Of a stretch of 64,000 nt of DNA, positions 16,266-27,670 are shown piece after piece. Within the stretch, counting starts at the first letter, position 1. Each line of letters starts with the position of its first letter. The notes under the pieces were generated by a model. It did not search any database and was not told the DNA's origin. It was given only the letters and a program-made list of their open reading frames with translations. The stretch lies in assembly GCF_002860285.1 (NCBI RefSeq), contig NZ_PGVF01000016.1, forward strand, positions 62,001 to 126,000. The letters run 5' to 3'. The translations under genes were made by a program, and so were the position numbers. The DNA is from Bacillus sp. M6-12. GTDB lineage: Bacteria > Bacillota > Bacilli > Bacillales > DSM-1321.

Positions 16266-17363
16266 TTACGAAAAGGTAGGAGCAGGGAATTCGTCAATTT
16301 TCATACGAAGTAAACTATAAGGTTTCTGTCGCAGGTCTTTTCCATAATGAAACCTTGCCTGCCGATGTAATTGGTTCACAATGACATATAAGTATTGATC
16401 CGGCCCAATTGAAAAAGTATCTGGCCATAAAATTCTAGGATCATGAGTGATTGTTTTCATTGTGCCATTCGGCAATATCTTTCGAATACTGTTGTTTTCA
16501 TAGTCTCCGGCATAAATCGTTCCTTTTGCACCAGTGATCATTCCATCAGACGCACCTTTTTCTCCCCAGTACTTCACCTGATAAGCTAAATCCATGTCCG
16601 GTATCGTTCTGTCCCTTAGAGCTTCTGTTGAGATCGAAAACAAATGGCGACTGGTAAGTGGACAAAAAAATAAAATCTTTCCATCGGGAGAAATCGCTAT
16701 ACCATCAGACGCCAATCTAAATGGAGATGTTGAACCATCTTTGTTTCGGTTCATCAAAATTTCACCTTCTACTTTCGGTAAAAAATATGGATCGGGTGAA
16801 GTTGAATTTGCTCCATTTAACCGTCTAAACGCGTTTCCATTTTCTAAATCTACAACGATAATAGCTCCTGGTCCTTTGGAAGATGAATCCGTTATATATG
16901 CATAACCCGCTTTTCCAACACGAAAATCAAATCGGACATCATTCAGATAAGTTGTTGGCAGGACAACATCTTCTGTAAAGGTATAAACTTTTCTTATTGT
17001 ATTGGTTTTTAAATCAACAGCGACTAATTTTGCCCCTCCTTTAATTGGTACAGAAAAATTCGGTGCCGCTGTATCTAATACCCAAAGAGTTCCCCTTCCA
17101 TCCGCAACTATACTTTGGACACTGATGAAAGACATTGTGATATTACCTTGATTACCCAAATTGGTTTCAATATTAGGATAAGGCTGCAAAGTATCCCCAA
17201 CAATTTCCGCCACTGTGAATTTAACGTCGTCTCCCCATTTCGGAAAGCAAACGAAAATACGACCGGTTTCTGATACACTAACACCTGTCGGCATAGCTCC
17301 ATAAAATTCATGAACTAGTTCAAACTTACCGAAATATTTTTCCATAGGTAACATAGGTTTCAT
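16266..17363 (-). CDS. Major royal jelly/Yellow-family beta-propeller protein
   Basis: A 365-residue protein without an obvious signal peptide. Motifs of the MRJP/Yellow (SMP-30-like six-bladed propeller) family are visible: PTGVSVSETGRIFVCFPKW near residue 25, GTLWVLDTAAPN near 90, YLNDVRFD and GYAYITDSS near 145-160, SDGIAISPDGKILFFCPL, and the C-terminal WPDTFSIGPDQYLYVIVNQLHR. Bacterial members are annotated as gluconolactonase-like or dopachrome-tautomerase-like but few have a proven activity. GAGGAGG lies six bases before the ATG. It is a stand-alone gene convergent with the coat cluster. Confidence 0.85.
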   Translation of the reverse strand: MKPMLPMEKYFGKFELVHEFYGAMPTGVSVSETGRIFVCFPKWGDDVKFTVAEIVGDTLQPYPNIETNLGNQGNITMSFISVQSIVADGRGTLWVLDTAAPNFSVPIKGGAKLVAVDLKTNTIRKVYTFTEDVVLPTTYLNDVRFDFRVGKAGYAYITDSSSKGPGAIIVVDLENGNAFRRLNGANSTSPDPYFLPKVEGEILMNRNKDGSTSPFRLASDGIAISPDGKILFFCPLTSRHLFSISTEALRDRTIPDMDLAYQVKYWGEKGASDGMITGAKGTIYAGDYENNSIRKILPNGTMKTITHDPRILWPDTFSIGPDQYLYVIVNQLHRQARFHYGKDLRQKPYSLLRMKIDEFPAPTFS

Positions 17364-17597
17364 GATATCCTCCTCAAAAATTTTGCACGGGATATCACCT
17401 ATATATGATTAAAATTTTTTCTAGTGCCTGGTTCTTAATTTGGTTTTCGATCTAAAAATTGCAAATTAAATCCAAACCCATTCAAGTAAAATTTTTTTTG
17501 CCTAAAGGTACTACTATCACTGGAAATTTCAAAATATTAACCTGAATAAAATTAGATTAGTCTCCTAATCCTAATTAAGAAAGGAGGTAATGGAGAA

Positions 17598-17753
17598 ATG
17601 AAAAAAGACGTTCAAAATAATTTAACAAACTCACAATCAGTGAAAAACCAGCTTAATCAACTTGAGTCACAAAATGCCACAAATGAGAAAAATAAAAATG
17701 GCAGTACGAATGAGATTAATCCAATCACAACTGACGAAGGACTAAATCAATAA
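17598..17753 (+). CDS. Small hydrophilic protein (51 aa)
   Basis: A 51-codon gene starting MKKDVQNNLTNSQ and ending TTDEGLNQ, very rich in Asn, Gln, Lys and Ser with no Cys, Trp or hydrophobic segment. A strong AAAGGAGG lies about ten bases before the ATG, and a hairpin with arms ACCCTACT/AGTAGGGT (17767-17793) follows the stop by 13 bases. Composition is reminiscent of small spore or stress proteins of bacilli, but I do not recognise the family. The leader from 17364 shows nothing else. Confidence 0.6.
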   Translation: MKKDVQNNLTNSQSVKNQLNQLESQNATNEKNKNGSTNEINPITTDEGLNQ

Positions 17754-17808
17754 ATCGATTGTACATACCCTACTGGTACACCGCTAGTAGGGTTCACCAG
17801 TTTGTTTT

Positions 17809-18048
17809 ATGCCGATTTTCTCCATAATAAAGAAACTAAAAAAAATAACATCGGAAGAATTTTTACATGAAATTGCGGTGATTAGGTCCCAAACACTAGA
17901 AGGTTATTATAAAGTCACTTATAAAAAAATTAAAATGGAACCGAATAGAAAGGATATAAAAAGCATTGTCTTCTGGTTTTTAGAGGACAATGCTTTATCC
18001 TTAAAAGATGCTTTACCAGAAAGTGAATTAGGGAGAACCGTCTCATAA
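17809..18048 (+). CDS. Hypothetical protein (79 aa), weakly supported
   Basis: A 79-codon frame starting MPIFSIIKKLKKIT and ending SELGRTVS, predicted mostly helical with a basic first half. There is no convincing ribosome binding site before ATG 17809, and it could be the tail of a decayed gene. Codon use looks coding-like. No family recognised. Confidence 0.3.
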   Translation: MPIFSIIKKLKKITSEEFLHEIAVIRSQTLEGYYKVTYKKIKMEPNRKDIKSIVFWFLEDNALSLKDALPESELGRTVS

Positions 18049-18103
18049 GTAAGTGCGATTTTTCGATGAAATAATGAAGAACTACTCCTGTCTAGGCTTG
18101 GTG

Positions 18104-19504
18104 CTACTTTTGATTATATGGGGGTCTGTTTAAATGAGTGAGATTTTTATTTAAATGGTAGCTCTTTTTATTGTCCAATACGGTAATGGTTTGAGATATC
18201 TTTTCTATGCCGTATTTTATTTGATGGTCATGCACTTGAGAAATACATAAACGAATAAGATTGTCTTTATTAAAATCGGATAAGAACATTCTACCCGTAT
18301 CATCTATTAATATTTGCTGTTCAGATAATAGAAGAGCAAGTTTTTTTGCTGATATGTGATCGGGTAAATAAATTGAAAGATAAAATCCTGAATCCGGCTT
18401 CGTAAATTGTGTGCCTTCAGGAAGTAATTGTTCACAAGCACTTTTTAGTAAGTGTATTTTATGAAAATATACTTCCTTTATCTTTTTCAAATGACTGTGA
18501 TACATCCCGCTTTTTAAATAAATATCTAATGCGCCTTGTGAAAGGACAGGGCTGTTGAAATCAGAACTGAATTTATAACGTAAAAAGCTGTTAATCATTA
18601 TTTTTGGCAATACAACACTAGCAATCCGTAGCCCGGGAAGAAATACTTTTGAAAAGCTTTGAATATAAATGACTCTTCCAGACGTATCAAAAGCGAAAAA
18701 CGGGTCAGCTTTTTTATCGCACTCTAATTCACCTAGAAAATCATCTTCTACAATATATACATCATATTTATTCGCTAACTGCACGATTTTTTTCTTCTCA
18801 CTATTTGTATAAGAATGTCCAAGAGGATTATGAAACCTTGGAATGACATAGAAAAACTTAATATCATTGTTTTTAAAAATATATTCAAGATGTTCTAAAT
18901 CGATTCCATTCATTGATAATTCGATGCCAAAGGTCGTAACTTGGTTTATTTCGAGAGATGCAATCATCCCGAAATAGGTTGGTTGTTCAATAAGGATATT
19001 TTTTTTGCCGTTTGGAAAAGGGAGGGCGGTTAATAAATGAATAGCTTGTTGTGAGCCTGAGACTATGACTACACGGTCGGGTTCAGTAAATACTTGTGAA
19101 ATTTGAAGGTTTTTCACGATTTCTGTACGTAATGAATGAAGGCCTTGTTGATCTGAATATGTGAAAATTTCTTCTTTATATTTTTCAATCGCTTGATTTA
19201 AGCAATGTTGAAATTCAATGTATGGTAACAAATGCTTATCTGGTCCAGCAGATAAGAAATCAATTACATCTGGCTGATCATCAGGCAGTTTGAATTCATT
19301 GACAATATAATAGCCGCTTTGAGGTATCGCATAAATTAAGTGCTCTTTTTCTAACTCACTGTAAGCTTTAATGACCGTATTTTTACTACAGCTAAATTTT
19401 TCAGATAGTTGTCGAACAGAGGGAAGTTTATGACCAGCCACTAAATCTCCGTTTGTAAGTTGCTGCTTAATTTCTTCTACAATTTTCATGTATTTTGGAT
19501 TCAA
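18104..19504 (-). CDS. MocR-type GntR/aminotransferase fusion regulator
   Basis: A 466-residue fusion of a GntR winged helix (residues 1-70: LPSVRQLSEKFSCSKNTVIK is the helix-turn-helix) to a fold-type I aminotransferase domain that binds pyridoxal phosphate as effector. Visible are RFHNPLGHSY (cofactor pocket), VEDDFLGE (Asp for the pyridine ring), and IQSFSKVFLPGLRI with the Schiff-base Lys. I choose the TTG at 19504 because TAAGGAGG precedes it; the frame stays open to 19555 without another site. It is divergent from the EamA transporter gene and most likely regulates it, a common MocR pairing. Confidence 0.92.
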   Translation of the reverse strand: MNPKYMKIVEEIKQQLTNGDLVAGHKLPSVRQLSEKFSCSKNTVIKAYSELEKEHLIYAIPQSGYYIVNEFKLPDDQPDVIDFLSAGPDKHLLPYIEFQHCLNQAIEKYKEEIFTYSDQQGLHSLRTEIVKNLQISQVFTEPDRVVIVSGSQQAIHLLTALPFPNGKKNILIEQPTYFGMIASLEINQVTTFGIELSMNGIDLEHLEYIFKNNDIKFFYVIPRFHNPLGHSYTNSEKKKIVQLANKYDVYIVEDDFLGELECDKKADPFFAFDTSGRVIYIQSFSKVFLPGLRIASVVLPKIMINSFLRYKFSSDFNSPVLSQGALDIYLKSGMYHSHLKKIKEVYFHKIHLLKSACEQLLPEGTQFTKPDSGFYLSIYLPDHISAKKLALLLSEQQILIDDTGRMFLSDFNKDNLIRLCISQVHDHQIKYGIEKISQTITVLDNKKSYHLNKNLTHLNRPPYNQK

Positions 19505-19649
19505 TATCTTTCCAACCTCCTTAAACTGTACCCTGACAGATGCAGAAAACAGCAATCATATCCAGTATCTGTATCTAGTATTATGTGATTATACCAAAAG
19601 TGTCTTCGGTTTTTTAAGACAATGTAAATATAGTTGGGGAGGAAACTAA

Positions 19650-20534
19650 GTGGAAAAAGAAAAATTGGGGTTATTTCTAGGTTTAGCAGGTGTTATCTGC
19701 TTTAGTCTAACCTTGCCAACTACCAGTATAGCTGTTGAATATTTCGGGACAACAGTAGTTGGATTAGGAAGAACAGTTATTGCAGCAATATTGGTTGGAG
19801 TAATACTGATTGTTCGAAAGGAAAAAGTACCTAATCGGCAGCAGTTTAAAAGTATTTTAATTGTCTTAGCAGGAGCTGTCTTAGGTTTTCCTTTACTAAC
19901 TTCATGGGTAATGAAGACATTACCAGTTTCACACGGAGCAGTTGAATTAGCATTGTTACCATTAGCAACAGCAGGTATCGCGATGTTAAGAGCGGGGGAA
20001 AGACCTTCTTTGAGATTTTGGATTGCAAGTTTCATTGGTGCAGGAACTGTCATTTTATATGCGATAAATTTAGGTTTTGGAAAACTGCAATTTGAGGATT
20101 TAGGACTCTTAGCTGCAGTCATTATTTTAGGGCTTAGTTATGCTGAGGGAGGAAAGCTATCAAAAGAAATAGGAAGCTGGCAAGTGATCGCATGGGCGAT
20201 TGTGATAGGAGCACCTTTCTTTCTGATTCCTGTAGGGATGAATATTTCTATGGAAATGTTAAATGCCCCAATAAAAGCTTGGATTAGTTTACTTTATTTA
20301 GCGATTGTAAGCCAGTTTTTAGCATATGTTGCCTGGTATGGCGGGATGGCATTAGGCGGAATTGCACGAGTAAGCCAACTGCAATATTTGCAGCCGTTTC
20401 TGATGATTTTGTTTGCTGCGCTCTTTTTAGGAGAATCTATCACTATGGTGACAATATTGACGGCAATCTTTGTAGTTACTTCTGTATTCATTGGTAAAAA
20501 TGCCACAATATCTAAGAAAACCTTACCAACATAA
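19650..20534 (+). CDS. EamA/DMT superfamily transporter
   Basis: A 294-residue membrane protein of ten hydrophobic segments arranged as two EamA halves (residues 5-140 and 150-285), typical of drug/metabolite exporters; VGLGRTVIAAILVG and the second-half QFLAYVAWYGGMALGG and FAALFLGESIT correspond to conserved family stretches. The GTG start follows GGGAGGAAAC. It is divergent from the MocR regulator with a 145-bp shared promoter region. Substrate unknown; MocR control suggests an amino-acid or vitamin B6-linked metabolite (inference). Confidence 0.9.
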   Translation: MEKEKLGLFLGLAGVICFSLTLPTTSIAVEYFGTTVVGLGRTVIAAILVGVILIVRKEKVPNRQQFKSILIVLAGAVLGFPLLTSWVMKTLPVSHGAVELALLPLATAGIAMLRAGERPSLRFWIASFIGAGTVILYAINLGFGKLQFEDLGLLAAVIILGLSYAEGGKLSKEIGSWQVIAWAIVIGAPFFLIPVGMNISMEMLNAPIKAWISLLYLAIVSQFLAYVAWYGGMALGGIARVSQLQYLQPFLMILFAALFLGESITMVTILTAIFVVTSVFIGKNATISKKTLPT

Positions 20535-21020
20535 ATGTTATCAAGAAAAAATCCGCTGTTTTAATCCCAGTTAATATAAAACCATAAACTTCTTGTTTTC
20601 TCGTAATTTGACTAACAACAAATGCTTAGGTAATCATGTAAAGATTTTGGGGGTAGGCTGAAAAAGTTTTTTAATTTATAAATGGTAATTGAGGATTATT
20701 ATGGTTAAATATTAAAATCTTATTTAGAGGAAAACCATACCATAAGTAACAGCGGAAATTAGAGGGTGCCTGTTCACTGGTAACGGAAAACAAAAGCCTT
20801 AACCCTTGCAAGAGGCGGAGTTAATTCTTGGAATTGTGTATTGCTGAGGCCTTTGGGACGGACTTCTCGCTTTTAACGGCCATAAATAGTTTAAAATTAT
20901 CAGAATAATAGTAGATATTTTTATCAATAAATAATTATAATAGTATATGATATGTTTTTAATTCAGACAGAAAAGGTGTGTTCCTAGGTCGCGCCTACAT
21001 CTTTTTTGCAAATATAGCGG
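20535..21020. other. Gene-free stretch before mqo
   Basis: Nearly 490 bases without a supportable gene on either strand. The centre (20760-20880) is GC-richer than its flanks, with GCCTTAACCCTTGCAAGAGG and GGCCTTTGGGACGGAC, and may be the trace of a lost gene or repeat. The last 150 bases are AT-rich and should hold the mqo promoter. Confidence 0.4.
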
Positions 21021-21035
21021 ATAAGGAAGGTTATA

Positions 21036-22538
21036 ATGAGCAGCGTACAGAAAAAAACAGACGTTATCTTAATTGGTGCCGGAGTCATGAGCGCGACTTT
21101 GGGATCACTACTGAAAGAGTTAGCACCGGAATGGGAAATCAAAGTGTTTGAGAAGCTGGCAAACGCAGGAGAAGAAAGCTCTAACGAATGGAATAATGCG
21201 GGTACTGGGCATTCTGCATTGTGCGAGCTTAACTATACCTCCGAAAAATCTGACGGATCTATAGATATTAGCAAAGCTATAAAAATTAATGAACAATTTC
21301 AGCTTTCAAGACAGTTTTGGTCTTATCTTGTAAACAGAAAGCTAATAAGTAATCCGCAGGACTTTATCATGCCATTACCTCATATGAGTTTAGTACAAGG
21401 AGAAAAAAATGTAACGTTTTTGAAAAAACGTTTTGAAGCGCTATCAAACAATCCTCTGTTTAAAGGGATGGAATATTCTGATGACCCTGAAAAACTGAAG
21501 GAATGGATTCCGCTAATAATGGAAGGCCGTACACCGGATGAACCGATAGCGGCAACAAAAATCGATTCTGGAACTGATGTTAACTTTGGTGCTTTAACAC
21601 ACATGTTATTTGACCACTTAAAGAGTAAAGACGTTGAGATAAACTACAAGCATTGTGTTAAGGGTATTAAACGTACTGGCGACGGCTCGTGGAAAGTGAA
21701 GGTTCATAATATCGATAGCGGTGAAAGCGAATATCATACTGCAAAATTCGTCTTTATCGGCGGTGGGGGCGGAAGTCTGCATTTACTGCAAAAAACCGGT
21801 ATTCCTGAATCAAAGCATATCGGAGGATTCCCGGTAAGCGGAATATTTATGGTATGTAACAATCCGGATGTTGTAGCGCAGCATCATGCAAAAGTATACG
21901 GCAAAGCTAAGGTTGGAGCTCCTCCAATGTCTGTTCCGCATCTTGACACAAGATTTATCGACAATAAAAAGTCGTTGCTATTTGGACCGTTTGCCGGCTT
22001 CTCACCAAAGTTTTTAAAAACCGGTTCAATGTTTGATTTGGTAACTTCCGTAAAACCGGATAATCTCGTAACTATGTTGTCGGCAGGTGCAAAGAACTTG
22101 TCTTTGACAAAATACCTGATCGAACAAGTTATGCTATCAAAAGAAAAGCGTATGGAAGAGTTACGGGAATTTATCCCGAATGCAAAAAGCGAGGATTGGG
22201 ATTTAGTAGTAGCAGGCCAGCGTGTGCAAGTTATCAAGGATACTGAGGAAGGCGGTATAGGTACACTTCAATTTGGTACGGAAGTCGTTAGTGCCGCTGA
22301 TGGCTCAATAGCTGCATTGCTTGGTGCTTCTCCAGGTGCTTCTACTGCCGTTCACGTCATGCTTGAGGTAATAGAAAAATGCTTCCCGCAACATTTGCCA
22401 GAGTGGGAAACGAAAATCAAAGAAATGGTTCCTTCCTATGGCGTGTCACTAATGGAAAACCCGGAGCTTGCAGATGAAATTCATACTTCAACAGCGCAAA
22501 CTCTTGGCCTAAACCAAAAAGAACTTTCTTATAGTTAA
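21036..22538 (+). CDS. mqo: Malate:quinone oxidoreductase
   Basis: A 500-residue FAD-dependent, membrane-associated malate:quinone oxidoreductase, which oxidises malate to oxaloacetate and passes electrons to the quinone pool. The FAD motif is [18 protein letters not shown] (residues 9-26); family blocks include [18 protein letters not shown] near 50-70, [36 protein letters not shown] and the C-terminal [16 protein letters not shown]. Length is normal. TAAGGAAGG lies before the ATG. It is monocistronic, with a terminator at 22656. Confidence 0.96.
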   Translation: MSSVQKKTDVILIGAGVMSATLGSLLKELAPEWEIKVFEKLANAGEESSNEWNNAGTGHSALCELNYTSEKSDGSIDISKAIKINEQFQLSRQFWSYLVNRKLISNPQDFIMPLPHMSLVQGEKNVTFLKKRFEALSNNPLFKGMEYSDDPEKLKEWIPLIMEGRTPDEPIAATKIDSGTDVNFGALTHMLFDHLKSKDVEINYKHCVKGIKRTGDGSWKVKVHNIDSGESEYHTAKFVFIGGGGGSLHLLQKTGIPESKHIGGFPVSGIFMVCNNPDVVAQHHAKVYGKAKVGAPPMSVPHLDTRFIDNKKSLLFGPFAGFSPKFLKTGSMFDLVTSVKPDNLVTMLSAGAKNLSLTKYLIEQVMLSKEKRMEELREFIPNAKSEDWDLVVAGQRVQVIKDTEEGGIGTLQFGTEVVSAADGSIAALLGASPGASTAVHVMLEVIEKCFPQHLPEWETKIKEMVPSYGVSLMENPELADEIHTSTAQTLGLNQKELSYS

Positions 22539-22655
22539 TCTTTTTGATGTGAAACAAAGGTATTTAATATTATTCATCATGGACGATATGATTGAATGAA
22601 GTTTATGCTGCAGCAAATGGATAGAATTTGGAACGAACTTAATAGATAATATTTT

Positions 22656-22688
22656 CAGGCTGGAGGAATTTCCGGCCTGTTTTGTTAT
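22656..22688 (+). terminator. Terminator of mqo
   Basis: CAGGCTGGA pairs with TCCGGCCTG (one mismatch) across a short loop and is followed by TTTTGTT. Confidence 0.7.
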
Positions 22689-22715
22689 GGTTAAAGCTAG
22701 AGTAATTAATCATGG

Positions 22716-22835
22716 TCATGGATACACATCGTCATCCCACTTATTCGCCAATTTTAGGAGTAACCATATAAATAATCCATATCCAATAACAATGGCTGAC
22801 ATTTTAAAGAAATCCATACTCAGTAAAAAACTCAT
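22716..22835 (-). CDS. Small single-span membrane peptide (39 aa)
   Basis: A 39-codon minus-strand gene: MSFLLSMDFFKM, a hydrophobic helix SAIVIGYGLFIWLLLKL, and a polar, acidic C-terminus ANKWDDDVYP. AAGGAGGG lies five bases before the ATG, one of the best ribosome binding sites in the window. The size and layout (one membrane helix, charged tail) match bacterial membrane microproteins that attach to respiratory or transport complexes. It is convergent with mqo, ending 28 bases past the mqo terminator. I do not recognise a family. Confidence 0.6.
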   Translation of the reverse strand: MSFLLSMDFFKMSAIVIGYGLFIWLLLKLANKWDDDVYP

Positions 22836-22987
22836 TCTGCTCCCTCCTTATTTTGGTTAGTATGTCCAATTTTTCATAGCGTCTTTCGTTAGGGTTCCTG
22901 CAAGTTCCTGTGAGATTTAACCAGCTGAAAATCCGTTTACTTGATTTATAAAGGGGAATAATAAGGATATACTAAGGAGGGGATAAT

Positions 22988-23314
22988 ATGAGAAATTCAA
23001 AAAATAGTTTGTTAGGTGTAGTGGCATTGGGAGCAGCTGCTTATTTATTTAGAAATAAGGAATCCCGTGACAAGGTGATGAATAAAGTATCATCTATAGT
23101 ACCGCAAAGTGCCCGTGATACGGTTATGGATAAAGTCCGGTCTTTTAAAGGCTCGAACGCTGGTTCCACAACAATCAAGCACCATACACCCGGAGAGTTC
23201 TCAGCACCAAACAGCCAGGCATTATCCACGGCCGATACAATGAATGAACAGTCTGAACGAGTACAGGAAAAAAACAGCACAGGTAGAATTAAAGAAGTAC
23301 AATATACAAAATAA
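22988..23314 (+). CDS. Hypothetical protein with N-terminal membrane helix (108 aa)
   Basis: A 108-residue protein: a short hydrophobic helix (residues 8-21, LLGVVALGAAAYLF), then basic amphipathic repeats ESRDKVMNKVSSIVPQSA and RDTVMDKVRSFKG, then a Ser/Thr/Gln-rich disordered tail. The two DKVM/MDKV segments look like a short internal duplication. AAGGAGGGG precedes the ATG. It resembles short YtxH-type stress proteins of bacilli in layout only. A terminator follows at 23360. Confidence 0.7.
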   Translation: MRNSKNSLLGVVALGAAAYLFRNKESRDKVMNKVSSIVPQSARDTVMDKVRSFKGSNAGSTTIKHHTPGEFSAPNSQALSTADTMNEQSERVQEKNSTGRIKEVQYTK

Positions 23315-23359
23315 TGATACTAAAGAGAGAATTCCTGAAAAGTTTATCTAAAATCAATG

Positions 23360-23398
23360 CCCGTAAACACTAGATACGTGTTACGGGTTTTATTTTTG
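23360..23398 (+). terminator. Terminator after the 108-aa gene
   Basis: CCCGTAAACAC pairs with GTGTTACGGG (one bulge), followed by TTTTATTTTTGTTTT. Confidence 0.8.
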
Positions 23399-23588
23399 TT
23401 TTAATAAGGTTTCGTTTATAGTTACCAAATCCCCCTGTATTGAAAATTGATCAACTAGATTTCGGAAATATGATAATGATGTAAAGCAAAGAAGTTTAAT
23501 GCTATTCTTACTAATACAGTAGTACTATCGAACGAAAATATATGGAAAATTCTGATAAAAATTGTATACTTAATGCAGGAGGAGGATT

Positions 23589-23933
23589 ATGATGAAAGAA
23601 TTTAAAAATTATGAGGAGTTTTGGCCATTTTACCTGACGCAGCATAGCAAACGCTCGACTAGATTATGGCACTTTATCGGGACCTCATTCGTATATGTAT
23701 GTATAGCTTTAGCAATTATTTTTGGGAATGCATGGTTCCTACTATTAGCTCCCGTAATTGCATACGGATTTGCCTGGATTTCTCACTTTTTTATTGAAGG
23801 CAACAAACCTGCAACATTTGGCCATCCGGTCTGGTCGCTGCGAGCTGATTTTCAAATGTATTTCTATATACTGTCCGGGAAGCTTAACACAGAATTACCG
23901 AAGCTGGAAACTCAAAATAAAATAGCAAAATAA
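23589..23933 (+). CDS. DUF962/Mpo1-like membrane protein
   Basis: A 114-residue protein of the DUF962 family, related to yeast Mpo1, an iron-dependent dioxygenase of 2-hydroxy fatty-acid alpha-oxidation. The conserved His positions are present: FYLTQHSKRSTRLWHFIG (His at 19 and 28 by my count), AWISHFFIEGNKPATFGHP (His pair), followed by the WSLRADFQM motif. Two to three hydrophobic helices lie between. AGGAGG precedes tandem ATGs at 23589 and 23592. A dioxygenase role in bacteria is by analogy only. Its own terminator follows immediately. Confidence 0.88.
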   Translation: MMKEFKNYEEFWPFYLTQHSKRSTRLWHFIGTSFVYVCIALAIIFGNAWFLLLAPVIAYGFAWISHFFIEGNKPATFGHPVWSLRADFQMYFYILSGKLNTELPKLETQNKIAK

Positions 23934-23968
23934 AGGACAGTTTCAATTTATACTGTCCTTTTTGCCTT
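23932..23968 (+). terminator. Terminator of the DUF962 gene
   Basis: Perfect 10-bp arms AAAGGACAGT and ACTGTCCTTT, overlapping the stop codon, with TTGCCTTTA after the stem. Confidence 0.85.
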
Positions 23969-24065
23969 TAAACGTATACCCGGTAAAAATGATGCCGGCA
24001 AAATAAAGTAACATTTTAGATGGTTTTAAATCCCTCAAAGGATCTAAAGGTGCGATTCTCCTGGC

Positions 24066-24098
24066 ATAAAAAATAAGGGAGCGAACGTACCCCCTTAA
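24066..24098 (-). terminator. Terminator of the GH13 gene
   Basis: On the minus strand TAAGGGGG and CTCCCTTA form a stem followed by TTTTTTATG, three bases past the stop codon. Confidence 0.8.
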
Positions 24099-24100
24099 CT

Positions 24101-25933
<1,833 letters not shown>

Positions 25934-26089
25934 TTAACAAAGATTTGCCAACATACCTATCCCTTAATACCCATTACATATTTCAAGATAAACTATTAGT
26001 CTTAGATATGTTCTTATTTTTTTGACTGTGTAACATTTTCCTTAAACCTGCGTCTAAGAATTGAAGACGAAAACTTGGAGGAAAAACAT

Positions 26090-27469
26090 ATGAATGCAAA
26101 AAAATTAGTGATTTCAGGGTTAGCCATTACTTTATTAAATGCTCCTTATATACAGCATATTGATACAGCTTTTGCTAAGGGACAGCCAGCTGTAAAAACA
26201 CAGTCTTCTCTAATAAAATATGACCTTTCCGCAAAGCAGGCGGTACAAATAGCCGCGGTATTCGCGAAGTCGGCAAGCTATGTTCAGGCAGGAGGCTCTT
26301 ATAAAACTGGAGAATATAAAACTTTTAGCTATAAGGGGGAAACTTATCGGTATTTATCTGCCGCTATTGATACGAAAAAGGAGTTATTGGCTTACCTTCA
26401 AAAGTCTTTAACATCCGCTGCGGCAGGACAGTTCATTAAATCCCGCGGCATCATTGAATACAAAGGGAAACTGGCTCAAGTGGAAGCGGATGGAGGTTCT
26501 CTGCTGCAATGGGAGAAATCAGCAGCCTCACTTGTAAAATCAGAGAAAAGTAAGAAGATATATCGCCTTTCTGTTCCATTAGGAGAAACTAAGGAGAAGC
26601 AAGCATTCTTGGCAGAATATCAATATATTGAGAAAATTGGCTGGAAATTGAGCAAGGAGCCGGTTCGTGACCATTACGCCGAGAATATTGACAGTCAGGC
26701 TGTGTACCTGGCTGCTGAATGGGCGAAAGCAACAAGCTATATCCAGGCAGGCGGAGCGAACAAACCCGGAGAATATAAAACCTTCCTATATAATGGCAAA
26801 ACGTATCGCTACTTATCAGGCGATATTGATACAAAGAAGGAAATGATGGGTTATTTAATGAACACAATGACCAATCTGGCAGCTGAGCAATTTTTGAAAA
26901 AGAGCGGAATAATTGAATACAAGGGAAAATTGGCGCAGCCTGAAGCGGATGGAGGTTCTTTATTGCAGTGGAACCTGGCCGCTCCTAAATTGGTGAAGAC
27001 GGAAAAGAACACGAAAGTTTACCGGATGACTGTTCCTGTTGGAGAAACAGGGGAGAAGGCAGTATTCATTACTGAATTTCAATATGTTTCCAGTAGCGGA
27101 TGGAGGATAAGCAAAGAGCCTTACCGGGATCTTGATATACCCGGCAATATTAATCCGGCGTTCATTTTTTTCAAGTATTTGCTTGTGGATTCCAAGGTAT
27201 CACAGGATCAATTTCTGGACCCTGCCTCCTTTAACGTAGAGCAATTTAAAACTGGAATAAAGAAACTGGAAATCCGGGCATTAAACGAACGTGCAAGAAA
27301 TAGACTGCAAGTAGAATATACAGCTGCATTTTATGTAGAGCTGGAAAGCGGATATAAAGGATCACTTAAAAATGGCATTAATCAAATGTATTTCACAGTC
27401 CAGCCTGCAGGAGAAATGCAGTTTAAAATTGCCGCTGCCGGAGATAAGCCATATCTAATTAAGAAATAA
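26090..27469 (+). CDS. Secreted protein with two tandem IseA-like domains
   Basis: A 459-residue exported protein. Residues 1-30 form a Sec signal peptide ending at about AFA-KG. Two similar domains of about 145 residues follow (49-194 and 202-346), sharing SYxQAGG, GEYKTFxYxGxTYRYLS, IDTKKE, GIIEYKGKLAQ, EADGGSLLQW, VPxGET and SKEPxRD. This pattern resembles IseA (YoeB), the secreted inhibitor of cell-wall DL-endopeptidases, normally a single domain. The C-terminal 105 residues form a different beta-rich domain. ATG 26090 has TTGGAGG before it. Role as an autolysin inhibitor is inference. Confidence 0.7.
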   Translation: MNAKKLVISGLAITLLNAPYIQHIDTAFAKGQPAVKTQSSLIKYDLSAKQAVQIAAVFAKSASYVQAGGSYKTGEYKTFSYKGETYRYLSAAIDTKKELLAYLQKSLTSAAAGQFIKSRGIIEYKGKLAQVEADGGSLLQWEKSAASLVKSEKSKKIYRLSVPLGETKEKQAFLAEYQYIEKIGWKLSKEPVRDHYAENIDSQAVYLAAEWAKATSYIQAGGANKPGEYKTFLYNGKTYRYLSGDIDTKKEMMGYLMNTMTNLAAEQFLKKSGIIEYKGKLAQPEADGGSLLQWNLAAPKLVKTEKNTKVYRMTVPVGETGEKAVFITEFQYVSSSGWRISKEPYRDLDIPGNINPAFIFFKYLLVDSKVSQDQFLDPASFNVEQFKTGIKKLEIRALNERARNRLQVEYTAAFYVELESGYKGSLKNGINQMYFTVQPAGEMQFKIAAAGDKPYLIKK

Positions 27470-27496
27470 TGTTATAAGTGCTATATGAAATAAAAG

Positions 27497-27530
27497 AAGA
27501 CTTTCATTCTAATGAGAGTCTTTTTAAATG
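27497..27530 (+). terminator. Terminator of the IseA-like gene
   Basis: AAGACTTTCATT and AATGAGAGTCTT form a 12-bp stem with one T-G wobble and a two-base loop, followed by TTTAAATG. Confidence 0.8.
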
Positions 27531-27590
27531 GAAAAAAAAGGGTATGATGATAAAGGAAAAGAAAACACTATTTTTTGATTTATTTTTATG

Positions 27591-27622
27591 TTGACAAAAA
27601 CCCTGAACAGATTCATTATAAT
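27591..27622 (+). promoter_or_regulatory. Candidate sigma-A promoter of the sulfonate-type ABC operon
   Basis: A consensus TTGACA at 27591-27596 is followed by CATTAT at 27614 (17-bp spacing) and TATAAT at 27617 (20-bp spacing). One of these probably serves as the -10. The coding start is 50-70 nt downstream. Confidence 0.5.
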
Positions 27623-27670
27623 ATTCATAAAACATATAAATATACTCGGATTTAAGGATGAGGTGAATTT

